From: Verrucomicrobiota bacterium
GTDB lineage: Bacteria; Verrucomicrobiota; Verrucomicrobiia; Limisphaerales; PALSA-1396
Length of the DNA: 64,000 nt
Assembly: GCA_016200005.1 (NCBI GenBank)
Contig: JACQFP010000053.1
Coordinates: 62,001-126,000, forward strand
Direction: 5' to 3'
The position numbers and the translations under genes were made by a program. The notes under the pieces are model-generated. The model worked only from the letters and a program-made list of their open reading frames with translations, searched no databases and was not told the DNA's origin. Position 1 is the stretch's first letter; each line of letters begins with the position of its first letter. Positions 16,556 to 26,059 of this stretch are shown piece by piece.

Positions 16556-17428
16556 CTAACACTTTCCCCATCGCCGCATCACTGCGAGCGTTTTCTCCAC
16601 GCTCACCAGCGGCGGGTAGGCGTCGCTTTCGTATTCGATGATGTACCACTCCACCCCGGCGACCGTCTCGCAAAGGCGGAAAATTTCCTTCCACGGCAGT
16701 TCGTCGTCTTTGTCGCCGATCAGCGCGTTGGGTTTGGTCTTCGAGAAAGGCTTTACGTGGACGCTCGCGACGCGGCCCGGTTTCCGTTTCAAGAATTTGA
16801 CGGGATCGCCGCCCTGGGCCACGCCGTTGCCGGTGTCGAATTGAATGACGACCTCCTTCTTCGCGCGGTTGAAGAATGTGTCCCACGGCAGTTCGCCGTC
16901 GAGCGCTTTGAATTCGATGCTGTGGTTGTGGTAGCCCACTCTCATGCCGTGCGGCTTCACTTTGTCGGATACTTCGCTGAAGATGTCGGCAGCCTTCTCC
17001 CAATCCTGCTTGGTCTTGCGGTATTTCTCGGGCAGCCCCGGCACGATGAGGAACGGGTTGCCGAGCGTGTGATTGAACTCGATGGTCTTCGGCAGGTTGT
17101 CGTCGAGCAATGTTTCGAGGCCGATGTGCGTGCCGCAGCATTTGAGGCCGGTGTCATCGAGCAATTTGCGCAGCGCCTTGGCATCGCGCCCGTGGTAACC
17201 GGCGAACTCCACAGCCTTGTAACCCATTTTCGCGACGGCCGCGACGGTGCCATCCAGGTCTTTGGCGCACTCGTTGCGCACTGAATAAAGTTGGAGACCG
17301 AAGGGAATCTTGTTTCCACCGTACTCTCCCGCGGCGAAAAGATTCGCAGGAGTTGCAGCGGCGAGCGCAGCGGTGGCGGTGGCGCTGGTTTTGAGAAAGT
17401 CACGGCGAGAGATTGATCGTGTTTTCAT
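16556..17428 (-). CDS. TAT-exported TIM-barrel sugar isomerase/epimerase
   Basis: The start at 17428 gives a 290-residue protein beginning MKTRSISRRDFLKTS, a twin-arginine signal (SRRDFLK), followed by an Ala-rich hydrophobic region ending NLFAAGEYGG. The barrel has FGLQLYSVRNECAKDL, GYKAVEFAGYHGRDAKAL, GTHIGLETLL, VGYHNHSIEF, VIQFDTGNGVAQGGD, RVASVHVKPFSKT and YIIEYESDAYPP. Glu, His and Asp residues are where a metal site is expected. Exported members are frequent in PVC bacteria, next to other secreted sugar enzymes; the substrate is unknown. The open frame extends 18 codons further upstream, but the TAT motif fixes this start. Confidence 0.88.
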   Translation of the reverse strand: MKTRSISRRDFLKTSATATAALAAATPANLFAAGEYGGNKIPFGLQLYSVRNECAKDLDGTVAAVAKMGYKAVEFAGYHGRDAKALRKLLDDTGLKCCGTHIGLETLLDDNLPKTIEFNHTLGNPFLIVPGLPEKYRKTKQDWEKAADIFSEVSDKVKPHGMRVGYHNHSIEFKALDGELPWDTFFNRAKKEVVIQFDTGNGVAQGGDPVKFLKRKPGRVASVHVKPFSKTKPNALIGDKDDELPWKEIFRLCETVAGVEWYIIEYESDAYPPLVSVEKTLAVMRRWGKC

Positions 17429-17523
17429 GATGATCGAAAGAACTATCAGGTTGCAGCCGGTTAAGGAAGAGCGAATTTTCAACTCATATCAATTGGCTGT
17501 GATTGTCGGCAAAACCACTCAAG

Positions 17524-17568
17524 CACCCCTCCCCCTTTCTCTCTCCCCCTCCGACGGGGAGAGAATTC
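17524..17568. repeat. Short CCCCTCCCCCTTTCTCTCTCCCC repeat
   Basis: Pyrimidine-rich sequence (cacccctccccctttctctc) meets a short partner (gacggggagagaattccc), making a small imperfect hairpin similar to the ends of other CTCTCCCC repeats in the window. It lies in the gap 17429-17878, which has no gene. Confidence 0.45.
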
Positions 17569-17627
17569 CCTGAACTTCGCACGCGCCTTGTGCCGCTGAA
17601 CCGAAGGGAATGCGGGTGGTCGCGTCG

Positions 17628-17742
17628 GCGTTTGGAGTGCGGCGACTTGTCGCCGCTTTGGGAAGGTGCCGACTCCACAGCGGGTGTGTCTTCCCCACAC
17701 GCCCCGTGCAACAGCGGCGACAAGTCGCCGCACTCCAAACGC
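17628..17742. repeat. Long perfect inverted repeat (30-nt arms)
   Basis: Arms 17628-17657 and 17713-17742 are exact reverse complements. The arm begins gcgtttggagtgcggcgact and contains its own palindrome, gcggcgacttgtcgccgc. The loop is 55 nt. It lies in a 450-bp gap between the TAT epimerase and lplA, with no gene inside, and could form a long cruciform or transcript hairpin. Confidence 0.85.
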
Positions 17743-17878
17743 TTCGCGCGTATCCGACGGCTTGGAAAGCAACGAGGTTTATGGGTATGGCGGCCGAAGG
17801 CCGGGTGAGGATCTGGTGTTTCATTCGACGGATCTTTACCCGCGATTGGTATTATGCGGGGCGCGTCGGTGCCCTCCC

Positions 17879-18598
17879 TCAAAACTTAAAGTTCCATTCA
17901 TCCGTGGAGTATTTCTGTTGCATCAGGTTGGCAATTTTGTCAGAGGGAATGTTTTCGAGTGGTTCGGTTGCGCACCAAATTCTTCGCAACGCAGACTTCA
18001 CTGCATCGGGCGAGACGTGCAGATTGATCAAGAAATCGGCGTGCGTGCGGTTCTGTCGATAGTCGGGCTGTTTGGACGGCATCGCCAGGAATTTCTCCAC
18101 GAGCGGAATGTCGAACTGAAGCAGAAACGTTCCGTGAAACAGGAGACACTGGCGCTTCCGCCGCTGTGAGTTGCCGGAGAATTTCCGCTTGCCGATGGCT
18201 AGGTCGGTTGTGCCGAGAAGTTCAATCGCTTGGCCGGTCAATTTGGAGAGCGCTTCGCGATGACGTTGCAGAATGAAGCGATTCGTTTCGGTGATGCTGT
18301 GCAACGGGCCGGCCTCCTGAATTTTCAGAATCAAGCTGTAGTTCAGACAACCTGGCCCTTGCAGAACCGTGCCGCCGCCGCTGCATCGTCTGAGCACTGG
18401 AACGTTGAGCGCGCGGCAAGCTGCCAGATTGACCTCGCTCGCAACCTTGTTGGCGTATCCGACGACGACGAATGGATTCTGTGGCTCCCAGAAGCGCAGA
18501 ATTTCTTCCTCGTGTCCTTCCTCGCACCAATCCAGTAACGCCTCATCGCACGCGAGGTTCTCCGGCGGCGTCGGCAACGTGAGATCGACGTATTTCAT
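17879..18598 (-). CDS. lplA: Lipoate-protein ligase A family protein
   Basis: The 239-residue product matches the biotin/lipoate ligase fold. Key stretches are LACDEALLDWCEEGHEEEIL, FVVVGYANKVASEVNL, VLRRCSGGGTVLQGPGCLNY (the nucleotide-binding RRCSGGGTV loop, about residues 68-77) and LAIGKRKFSGNSQRRKR with the catalytic-type Lys. It attaches lipoate or octanoate to E2 lipoyl domains in the cytosol. The gene diverges from the pyruvate dehydrogenase E1 gene, 130 bp away, so both may share a control region and serve the same complex. A role in octanoyl transfer rather than lipoate scavenging cannot be excluded. Confidence 0.88.
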   Translation of the reverse strand: MKYVDLTLPTPPENLACDEALLDWCEEGHEEEILRFWEPQNPFVVVGYANKVASEVNLAACRALNVPVLRRCSGGGTVLQGPGCLNYSLILKIQEAGPLHSITETNRFILQRHREALSKLTGQAIELLGTTDLAIGKRKFSGNSQRRKRQCLLFHGTFLLQFDIPLVEKFLAMPSKQPDYRQNRTHADFLINLHVSPDAVKSALRRIWCATEPLENIPSDKIANLMQQKYSTDEWNFKF

Positions 18599-18728
18599 TG
18601 TGCAACGGGCGAGCCAATCGGTATGGTGCCGCGCGGTTTTAGAGGCGCGCCGAACCAGCCGTCGCCCCGGACGACACGTTTAACAAAATAATTCTGACAG
18701 CGGACGGCAACAAAACGCGAGCAACAAA

Positions 18729-21458
18729 GTGAAAGTTCAGGAACAATCCAAAAAAGCGCACGCGACCGTGAATGCCAGCGGCGTTTCTTCGGCGCGGGAA
18801 AATCCCAAGAGCAAGGCCACGGAAAAGTGGTTGGCCGCACTGGAGCAATTGCTGGAAGCCGCCTTGAAGAACCAGGATTCGGCGGAAGCGACGTTGTTTT
18901 TCGACAAGCTGGTGGGGCGATTACGCGAGTCGGGCATTGAAGTTCCTCAACCGGTCAGCACGCCGTACCTCAACACCATTCCCGCCGACAAGCAACCGGC
19001 TTATCCCGGCGATTGGCAGACGGAAGTGCGGATCAAGAGTTACATCCGCTGGAACGCGATGGCGATGGTCGTCAACGCGAATCGTTTGCACAACGGTCTG
19101 GGCGGGCACATCTCCACTTACGCGTCCTGCGCCACGCTTTACGAAGTCGGGTTTAACCATTTTTTCCGCGCGCCCACGGCTGATTTTCCCGGCGACATGA
19201 TTTATTTCCAAGGTCACGCGTCGCCAGGAATTTATGGGCGTGCGTTTTTGGAACGACGTTTGGACGAACGTCATCTCCACAATTTTCGCCAGGAGCTGGC
19301 CGAGGGCGGCGGGCTTTCGTCTTATCCACATCCGTATCTGATGCCCGACTTCTGGCAGTTCCCGACCGTCTCGATGGGGCTTGGTCCGATTCTTTCCATT
19401 TACCAGGCGCGGTTCAATCGCTACCTCCGGGCGCGTGGTCTCGGCAAGAGCGCAGAGCCGAAAGTCTGGTGTTTTGTCGGCGACGGCGAATCGGACGAAC
19501 CGGAAACGCTCGGTTCGCTCACGCTGGCGTCGCGCGAAAATCTCGACAACCTCGTCTGGGTCATCAACTGCAACTTGCAGCGGCTCGACGGCCCGGTGCG
19601 CGGCAACGGTAAAATCATTCAGGAACTGGAGTCGGCTTTTCGCGGCGCCGGATGGAATGTCATCAAAGTAATCTGGGGTTCGAACTGGGACGAGTTGCTG
19701 GCGGCCGACAAATCCGGCCTGCTCCTCAAACGCATGGAGGAAGCCGTCGATGGCGACTATCAGAAGTATTCCGTCGAGCCGGGAAGTTACACGCGCAAAC
19801 ATTTCTTCGGCAAGTACCCCGAACTGCTCAAGCTGGTCAACCACCTTACCGACGAGCAGATCACCAAACTGCTGCGCGGCGGACATGATACGCGGAAGGT
19901 CTATGCAGCTTACAAGGCGGCGATGGAGCACAAGGGCGCACCGACCGTCATCCTGGCGAAGACAATCAAAGGCTACGGCCTCGGGGAAGCGGGCGAAGGC
20001 CGCAACATCACGCATCAGCAAAAGAAATTAAACGAAAAGGAACTGCGCGAGTTCCGCGCCCGCTTCGGCATTCCCATCGCCGACGAGGAAGTGGTGGACA
20101 CGCCGTTCTATCGCCCGCCGCTCAACAGCGCGGAGACAAAGTACCTGCTCGAAGCGCGAAAGAAGTTGGGCGGTTTTTTACCCCAGCGCAAGGTCAGTGC
20201 GCCGCCGTTGCACGTTCCCAAACTCGATTATTGCGCCGAGTTGTTGAAAGGCTCCGGGAAGATGGCGGCGTCCACAACGATGGCGTTTGTCCGGCTGCTG
20301 AGCATGTTTCTGCGGCACAAAGCGATTGGCAAAAACATTGTGCCCATCATTCCCGATGAGGCGCGGACGTTCGGTCTCGACGCGCTCTTTCGCGAGATCG
20401 GCATCTACTCCACCAAGGGTCAGCTCTACGATCCGGTGGACAGCCAATCGCTGCTCTACTACCACGAAACCAAGGACGGCCAGATCCTCGAAGAAGGAAT
20501 AACCGAAGCGGGGTCGATGGCCTCCTTCACTGCCGCCGGCACCGCGTACGCGAGTCATGGGATCAACATGATTCCGTTTTACATTTACTACTCGATGTTC
20601 GGTTTCCAGCGCATCGGCGACTTGATGTGGCTGGCCGGCGACATCAAAGCCAAAGGATTTTTGCTGGCGGCCACGGCCGGGCGCACATCACTCAACGGTG
20701 AGGGATTGCAACATCAGGACGGCCACAGTCTCATCCTGACCAGCGCCATTCCCAACCTGCTGACCTACGATCCGGCGTTCGCGTACGAGCTGGCGGTGAT
20801 CATTTCCGATGGCATGAAGCGCATGTATGAGCAAGGCGAGGATGTTTTTTATTACCTCGCGCTCTACAACGACAACTACCTGATGCCGCCGATGCCGGAA
20901 GGTGTGGAGCAGGGGATTCTCAAAGGACTTTACAAATACAAGACTGGTCCGGCGCACAAGAAACACAAAGCCCACATCTTCGGCAGCGGCCCCATCCTCA
21001 ACGAAGCCCTGCGCGCCCGCGACATCCTGGCGGAGAAATACAATGTGTCCGCCGATGTCTGGAGCGCGACCAGTTACAAACTCCTGCGCAACGACGCGCT
21101 GCGAACGCAACGTTGGAACATGCTCAACCCCACCGCGACACCGAGAAATTCTTACGTGGAAACCGTGCTCGAAAAAGAAAACGGCGTCTTCGTGGCGGTG
21201 TCTGACAACATGAAAATTGTGCCCGACCAGATCGCGCCGTGGGTGCCGGGCGGTTTGACGACCTTGGGCACGGACGGTTTTGGCCGCAGCGACACGCGGG
21301 AGAATTTGCGACGCTTCTTTGAAGTTGATGCGGAAATGACCGTCATCGCCACGCTTCACGCGCTGGCTGAAAGAGGCGATGTGGAAAAACAGATCGTCGC
21401 GAAGGCAATGAAGGATTTGGATGTCTCCCCGGACAAGGCGCATCCGGTGATTGTTTAA
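18729..21458 (+). CDS. aceE: Pyruvate dehydrogenase E1 component, homodimeric type
   Basis: The 909-residue product matches the large single-chain E1 of gammaproteobacterial type. Early motifs include STPYLNTIPADKQPAYPGDW, AMVVNANRLHNGLGGHIST and HPYLMPDFWQFPTVSMGLGP. The thiamine diphosphate motif is GDGESDEPETLGSLTLA, ending NLDNLVWVINCN (about residues 254-281). The enzyme decarboxylates pyruvate and passes acetyl groups to lipoyl-E2. The start is a GTG, with a Lys/Ala-rich 45-residue N-terminal tail that is weakly conserved. E2 and E3 genes are not within the window next to it, which is unusual, as aceE and aceF are often adjacent. Confidence 0.95.
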   Translation: MKVQEQSKKAHATVNASGVSSARENPKSKATEKWLAALEQLLEAALKNQDSAEATLFFDKLVGRLRESGIEVPQPVSTPYLNTIPADKQPAYPGDWQTEVRIKSYIRWNAMAMVVNANRLHNGLGGHISTYASCATLYEVGFNHFFRAPTADFPGDMIYFQGHASPGIYGRAFLERRLDERHLHNFRQELAEGGGLSSYPHPYLMPDFWQFPTVSMGLGPILSIYQARFNRYLRARGLGKSAEPKVWCFVGDGESDEPETLGSLTLASRENLDNLVWVINCNLQRLDGPVRGNGKIIQELESAFRGAGWNVIKVIWGSNWDELLAADKSGLLLKRMEEAVDGDYQKYSVEPGSYTRKHFFGKYPELLKLVNHLTDEQITKLLRGGHDTRKVYAAYKAAMEHKGAPTVILAKTIKGYGLGEAGEGRNITHQQKKLNEKELREFRARFGIPIADEEVVDTPFYRPPLNSAETKYLLEARKKLGGFLPQRKVSAPPLHVPKLDYCAELLKGSGKMAASTTMAFVRLLSMFLRHKAIGKNIVPIIPDEARTFGLDALFREIGIYSTKGQLYDPVDSQSLLYYHETKDGQILEEGITEAGSMASFTAAGTAYASHGINMIPFYIYYSMFGFQRIGDLMWLAGDIKAKGFLLAATAGRTSLNGEGLQHQDGHSLILTSAIPNLLTYDPAFAYELAVIISDGMKRMYEQGEDVFYYLALYNDNYLMPPMPEGVEQGILKGLYKYKTGPAHKKHKAHIFGSGPILNEALRARDILAEKYNVSADVWSATSYKLLRNDALRTQRWNMLNPTATPRNSYVETVLEKENGVFVAVSDNMKIVPDQIAPWVPGGLTTLGTDGFGRSDTRENLRRFFEVDAEMTVIATLHALAERGDVEKQIVAKAMKDLDVSPDKAHPVIV

Positions 21459-21591
21459 TTGAAACCGTTCGCCCTTGTTGCGCCGTGGTAAGGCGAAGGC
21501 AGACGCAAACGGACTTCATCCAGCGGCACTCTGAGACGGAGATGATTTTGAGCGCTCACGGGGCAGGCATTTCGATTTCAAAGGAGTGAGC

Positions 21592-21648
21592 ATGCGCACG
21601 TGGCAATCAAGCGCCGCAGCCATTGTGGATTCCGGGGTCGGCGCGTAA
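21592..21648 (+). other. Possible 18-codon micro-ORF with strong Shine-Dalgarno
   Basis: AAGGAG at 21581-21586 precedes ATG at 21592 by 5 nt, opening a frame MRTWQSSAAAIVDSGVGA that stops at 21646-21648. It is too short to support as a gene by sequence alone. It lies in the 240-bp gap after aceE. Confidence 0.25.
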
Positions 21649-21699
21649 TTGCTGGCGTCGAAACTTTACAAGGCGGGATTGCGACACTAGAATCCGGAG

Positions 21700-21891
21700 A
21701 TGAATTTCAACAATCCAGTTTTGCTGGCGGTCGCCGGCCTGATTGTTTTGGTTGTCGTTATTGCCTGGTCCGCGCATTTCTTTTCTCCCGAGGCGAAGCT
21801 CGAACGACGACGTCGCCGCAATAACTATCGAGTGGTCAGCAAGACCCGACGGCGGCTGATAAAACTGAGCGCGCGCACGAAGAAGCGTTAA
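21700..21891 (+). CDS. Small single-pass membrane protein
   Basis: The 63-residue product has one transmembrane helix at about residues 7-27 (VLLAVAGLIVLVVVIAWSAH) and a strongly basic C-terminal half (RRRRRNNYRVVSKTRRRLIK). It resembles small inner-membrane proteins with a cytoplasmic basic tail. I know no family for it and it has no clear ribosome-binding site at a good distance. It stands alone between aceE and a pseudopilin gene. Confidence 0.55.
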   Translation: MNFNNPVLLAVAGLIVLVVVIAWSAHFFSPEAKLERRRRRNNYRVVSKTRRRLIKLSARTKKR

Positions 21892-22352
21892 GCCACCCAA
21901 TCAATCTCAAGTTGGTGACTTTCCCGATGTGAAGGTGTCGAGAGAATTGGTGGGAAGCGCTGGGAACGCTCGGGTTCGCCACTTTTGGGGCGTTATTTTG
22001 CGACACCCGATTTGCGCAAGCTGACGCGCCAGTCGCTGGGAAATCCTCTTTCGCACATCGGAAATCGAAAACGAAATGGTGCGGCTGCCGGGAATCACCG
22101 CCGGACTTCCTCCGTGGCGGGGAGAAATTCGGCTGTCAAATCACAGTCGCGCGAAAAAAGCTCATCGTTGAGGATTGATGGTGGAGGGGCCGGAAAACAA
22201 TTTCTCGGCGCGGGGCCGGATAGGCCCGTGCCACTTTCAGTACAAACAAGAACAAACACCGTCACAGGGCGCCATCTCTGTGGCCACAGGCATTTGGTGG
22301 TGGACGTTTCGGTGTTTGGGCGGGCACGGAAAGGGCGGACAGGATTGCGCGC
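21892..22352. other. Intergenic region without recognised features
   Basis: About 460 bp with no convincing frame on either strand; short overlapping ORFs have no recognisable domains. The end runs into the candidate promoter of the pseudopilin at 22402. Confidence 0.4.
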
Positions 22353-22382
22353 TTGACTCTGCTGATTACGACGGCATGTTAT
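22353..22382 (+). promoter_or_regulatory. Candidate promoter for pseudopilin at 22402
   Basis: TTGACT at 22353-22358 and TGTTAT at 22377-22382 are 18 bp apart and end 19 bp before the ATG. The -10 match is moderate (4 of 6). Confidence 0.35.
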
Positions 22383-22401
22383 CCTGCATCGCCACAAGAG
22401 A

Positions 22402-23322
22402 ATGAAATCGACGATCACGTTTTATCGAACACCAGAGGGCGGCCATCTCGGGTGTCGTTTTGCTGGCGGCATTGGTGCCTGCTTCGTGGCCTTGAAGCTG
22501 AATCGCAGAAAGGGCTTCACGTTGATCGAGTTGCTGGTGGTGATCGCCATCATCGCGATTCTAGCCGGTTTGCTTCTGCCCGCGTTGGCCAAGGCAAAAT
22601 TGAAGGCGCAAGCCATCATGTGCATGAACGACACCAAGCAGATGATGGTCGCCACCCACATGTACACCGGTGACAATCGAGAATGGTATCCCGGCGCCTT
22701 CCACGGCGGCCTCGCCCAAAATCCACAGCCCGACGCAGCCAAAGGTCCGTGGGTGGTCGGCTGGCTGGATTGGAGCACCAGTCCACACAACACGAATATT
22801 CAGTATCTCATCGACCCGCGTTATTCGAAGCTGGCAACTTATTTCGCCAACAATCGGAACGTCTTCAAGTGTCCGGCGGACAAATACCTGAGCAACGTGC
22901 AAAGAAGCCGGGGTTGGACCGAGCGGGTGCGCAGCGTTTCAGGCAACATCGTGGTCGGCGATGGCAACGCCGAGGAAGGCCCGATGGACGCCGCCTTCAC
23001 ACACGTGAAAAAGACTACCGAGTTGAGATTCCCCGGACCTGCCGATGTATGGATCTACGTGGACGAGCACCCGGACAGCATCAACGACGCCGGCCTTTTC
23101 TCTCCGTCCGCCAGCGAGTGGATCGATCTGCCCGCCAGCTATCATAACGGCGCGTGCGGTTTCGCGTTTGCGGACGGCCATTCGGAGATCCACCAATGGA
23201 AAGTGTCCACCACCAAACCACCAGTTCGAATTACCGACTTGTCCCGCATCTCGGTCAAACCGGGCGATGTGGATGTGCGCTGGATGCGTTACCACACACC
23301 GCGAAAGTCAGAGAACTATTAG
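22402..23322 (+). CDS. Pseudopilin-like protein (N-methylation helix, H-X9-DG)
   Basis: The 306-residue product has a longer leader (about 38 residues), then [20 protein letters not shown]. The C-terminal motif is [20 protein letters not shown], which ends much like the pseudopilin at 49049-49939 ([20 protein letters not shown]), so these two form a subgroup. If the leader is cleaved in the usual way it is unusually long; a GTG at 22486 would give a leader of normal size. Single gene, followed 130 bp later by the DUF6600 lipoprotein. Confidence 0.87.
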   Translation: MKSTITFYRTPEGGHLGCRFAGGIGACFVALKLNRRKGFTLIELLVVIAIIAILAGLLLPALAKAKLKAQAIMCMNDTKQMMVATHMYTGDNREWYPGAFHGGLAQNPQPDAAKGPWVVGWLDWSTSPHNTNIQYLIDPRYSKLATYFANNRNVFKCPADKYLSNVQRSRGWTERVRSVSGNIVVGDGNAEEGPMDAAFTHVKKTTELRFPGPADVWIYVDEHPDSINDAGLFSPSASEWIDLPASYHNGACGFAFADGHSEIHQWKVSTTKPPVRITDLSRISVKPGDVDVRWMRYHTPRKSENY

Positions 23323-23450
23323 CGGGATCAATTCAGTCCTGGTTTGGTTGAAAGGCCAGCGGGGGCCGCCGCAGCGGAATCGGGTTGAATGAAACCGGGG
23401 AGACAACGTCTCATTAGCGGGAAACAAAATCACTGGAGCAGGAGTCCTTT

Positions 23451-24680
23451 ATGAACATAGCAAATCGTTCAGCCGGCAGAGTTGGATTCGTTCTGGGCAG
23501 CGCGTTGCTGGTGGCGCTGGCCGGATGCACCACCTACGTTCAACCGCCACCGCCTCACCCAGTGTATTTGCCACCACCAGTGGAACAAGCACCTCCGCCG
23601 GTCGTCTATGCGCCGCCAGTGGAGTCTCCGGTGGTCGTGATTCACGCGGAAACTGATTTTTATGCGCCGCTCAGTCCTTATGGCGAATGGGTGGTCGTCG
23701 GTTCTTACGGGCGCTGCTGGAGGCCGGCTCGCGTCGCTGTAGGCTGGCGTCCGTACTGCAATGGACACTGGGTGCGCTGCGACGCAGGTTGGTACTGGGC
23801 CAGCGATGAGCCGTGGGGTTGGGCCACGTATCATTATGGCCGCTGGGATTTCACGGCACGGTTCGGCTGGGTCTGGGTGCCGCAAATCCAATGGGCGCCG
23901 GCGTGGGTTTACTGGCACGAAGGCGGCGGCTACGTCGGCTGGGCGCCGCTGCCTCCGTCCGCGAGGATTTCCGTCAGCGGCTCCGTGGAGTTTAACGCGG
24001 CCCTCATCTCGCCGCGCGCGTTTGTCTTTGTAGAACAACGCCGCTTCCTGGAACCCATCCGCCCCAACACCGTGGTCCTCAACAACACAACCGTCATCAA
24101 CAAGACCGTCAACATCACGAAGATCAAAGTCGTGAACAAGACCGTCATCAATGAAGGCCCGCGCACTGAAGTCGTCGAACGGGTGAGCGGAAGAAAAGTT
24201 CAGGCCGTGCCGGTCCGAGAACTGCGCCGCAAAGAAGAAACGGAGGTCGTCGCCCGGCAACCGAACATCCCTTCAGCGACGGAGAAAAAGGTCCAGCCAA
24301 CAGTGCGCGGGGAGCCTGAACCTCGTGAGAAAAAAACGGTTGCTCCACGCGGAACGCGGCAGGTTGGCAAACCTGCCGAACCGACGAAAGAATTGCCGCC
24401 GCCCGCCACCAGGCGCGACATCCGCGAGCAGAAACCGGCGGTGCAGTCCATCCAGCCCCAGGCAGAAAGACAGGGCCGGAAAGAGCCGCGACCTCAATTC
24501 GCGCAACCCGCCGAGGTTAAAAAATCCCAACGTCCACCGACCGAGAAACAGGGCGAGACGCAGCTTAAGTCGCTGAAGTCTGGCAAGGGAAAGTCGAACG
24601 CGGGCAAGCAAGGCGAAAAGAATAAGCAGAAGAAAGACGAAAAGAAGCAGGGCGAAGAACAAGCGGCGCCGCAACCCTGA
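23451..24680 (+). CDS. DUF6600-type lipoprotein with basic low-complexity tail
   Basis: The 409-residue product has a lipoprotein signal ending ALAGC (Cys about 26), followed by a Pro-rich linker (PPPPHPVYLPPPVEQAPPPV). Residues 60-190 are a Trp/Gly/Tyr-rich repeat domain (FYAPLSPYGEWVVVGSYGRC, WVRCDAGWYWASDEPWGWAT, GWVWVPQIQWAPAWVYWHEG) typical of DUF6600 proteins. An Asn/Thr/Val segment follows (NNTTVINKTVNITKIKVVNK), then about 160 residues of Lys/Glu/Pro/Gln-rich sequence likely to be disordered. It is probably anchored in the outer membrane or periplasm; the function is not known. Confidence 0.8.
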   Translation: MNIANRSAGRVGFVLGSALLVALAGCTTYVQPPPPHPVYLPPPVEQAPPPVVYAPPVESPVVVIHAETDFYAPLSPYGEWVVVGSYGRCWRPARVAVGWRPYCNGHWVRCDAGWYWASDEPWGWATYHYGRWDFTARFGWVWVPQIQWAPAWVYWHEGGGYVGWAPLPPSARISVSGSVEFNAALISPRAFVFVEQRRFLEPIRPNTVVLNNTTVINKTVNITKIKVVNKTVINEGPRTEVVERVSGRKVQAVPVRELRRKEETEVVARQPNIPSATEKKVQPTVRGEPEPREKKTVAPRGTRQVGKPAEPTKELPPPATRRDIREQKPAVQSIQPQAERQGRKEPRPQFAQPAEVKKSQRPPTEKQGETQLKSLKSGKGKSNAGKQGEKNKQKKDEKKQGEEQAAPQP

Positions 24681-24700
24681 TGTCTCCCTGTCCCCGGCAA

Positions 24701-26059
24701 CTACTTTTCCCTGACCGAGTAGATTCTTGCATCGCGAAGGTAAAAGCGAAGTCGTACTTTGCGGCCAACGAGCGCGCTACCGTCCGCCGTGTCCCAGCGC
24801 AACGGGATGGCGTGGCCATCTTGATTTGCGATCAAACATTTGCCGCGCTCGAAGCCGCGGATTACTCCTCCGCTCTTATCGCGCAACTCGGCCATCACGT
24901 AGGCGCGGCCGGTCGTGCCTTCGGCCGGTGCATAAAGGACGTTCGCACTGAGAAACAGGCCGGTGGACGGCATCGCAAACAGTGGAGTTGAAAACGCACC
25001 GTTGGCGCGGCAGGTGACGTAGAAGATGCGGTCTTCAGGCAGGACGGCAGCCTTGCCATCGGGCGAATAAAATCGCATAACGCCGTTTCGAGTGAGCGGC
25101 CCTTGCACCGGCAAACCACCCGTGTTTTCGGTGGCGTCGGTTTCCCGATGCGGCCGTTGCCAGTTGAGACCGTCGCGGCTGATGGCCCATTCGACATGAC
25201 TGCGCGGGCCGTGTTTGGTTTTCGCACGGCGCGAATTGGCCTCCGGCGGCGGCGCCAGATAATCCTGCAACAACATGGCGTAGCGACTTTGATTCGGAAA
25301 CACGATGGAGCGGTAGAATTCAAGATCGACGGGATCTTCCGCGTCGGGCGTCCAAAGTGATTCGCCCATGAGGAAGGTTGGCGAAAAGGATTCCCATTGG
25401 ACTCCGTCCTTCGAGCGACGGAATGAAAGGACGCGCCGATAAGCGCCGATGTTGTCCGGGTAACGCTTGGGAAACGGCTGAAGTGTATTCTGATAATTTA
25501 CAAACTCGCCGAACGGCGGATACCAGATGACGCACATGGCATCGTGATCGCCGTAAGCTTTCGCCGTCAACAGTTGCCAATCGCGCCCATTGTAACTGCG
25601 AAAAACGTGCAACGCGGCTGGTGCCCAGGCAAACAGGAACAAGGCGCCGTCAGTGGGACGCTGGATGATGTTGGCGAACCCCTGCCAGTCCTGGTTGGTT
25701 TGCGAGGCGACGATCTCCGTATTCGTGAAATGTAATCCGTCAGCCGTCATGCAACGGACGATTTCGATGGCTCGTCGCGAACGGTCTTCCCAATTGGCCA
25801 TGCGCCAGCCGTAAATCCAGGCGGTGCCGTCGCTGCGCGGCAATTCGCAACCGAACTGCATGTTGGGAAACCCGATTGTGTCAGACTCAGGCTGCAAGGA
25901 TTCGGCGCCAAAGACAATTTTCCCGAAGGTGTTGGTCACGTCATCTTGGTCCCAAAACAAGAGGTGCAGAGCGGGATCCGTTTCCAAAGCTTCAGCGCCA
26001 GGCGTAGAACGCACGTTGACAAAAAGAGTCAGGCAAACCAGTCCGATTGGCAGCTTCAC
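24701..26059 (-). CDS. Secreted glycoside-hydrolase-like beta-propeller protein
   Basis: A GTG at 26059 opens MKLPIGLVCLTLFVNVRS, a clean signal peptide ending STPGAEA, giving 452 residues; a TTG start 42 bp upstream is less likely. The mature protein has repeated strand patterns of five-bladed propellers (GH32/43/130-like), for example DGTAWIYGWRMANWEDRSRR, QRPTDGALFLFAWAPAALHV, RSYNGRDWQLLTAKAYGDHD, RRSKDGVQWESFSPTFLMG and HVEWAISRDGLNWQRP. I cannot identify the catalytic acids with certainty, so activity is an inference. It runs towards the DUF6600 gene, tail to tail with a 20-bp gap. Confidence 0.7.
   Translation of the reverse strand: MKLPIGLVCLTLFVNVRSTPGAEALETDPALHLLFWDQDDVTNTFGKIVFGAESLQPESDTIGFPNMQFGCELPRSDGTAWIYGWRMANWEDRSRRAIEIVRCMTADGLHFTNTEIVASQTNQDWQGFANIIQRPTDGALFLFAWAPAALHVFRSYNGRDWQLLTAKAYGDHDAMCVIWYPPFGEFVNYQNTLQPFPKRYPDNIGAYRRVLSFRRSKDGVQWESFSPTFLMGESLWTPDAEDPVDLEFYRSIVFPNQSRYAMLLQDYLAPPPEANSRRAKTKHGPRSHVEWAISRDGLNWQRPHRETDATENTGGLPVQGPLTRNGVMRFYSPDGKAAVLPEDRIFYVTCRANGAFSTPLFAMPSTGLFLSANVLYAPAEGTTGRAYVMAELRDKSGGVIRGFERGKCLIANQDGHAIPLRWDTADGSALVGRKVRLRFYLRDARIYSVREK

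Noticed and set aside
17484-17882. Overlapping 100-150 codon ORFs in the gap before lplA
   Set aside because: They are translations of hairpin repeats on both strands and have no recognisable domains.
18921-20021. 366-codon open frame on the minus strand
   Set aside because: Antisense shadow of aceE.
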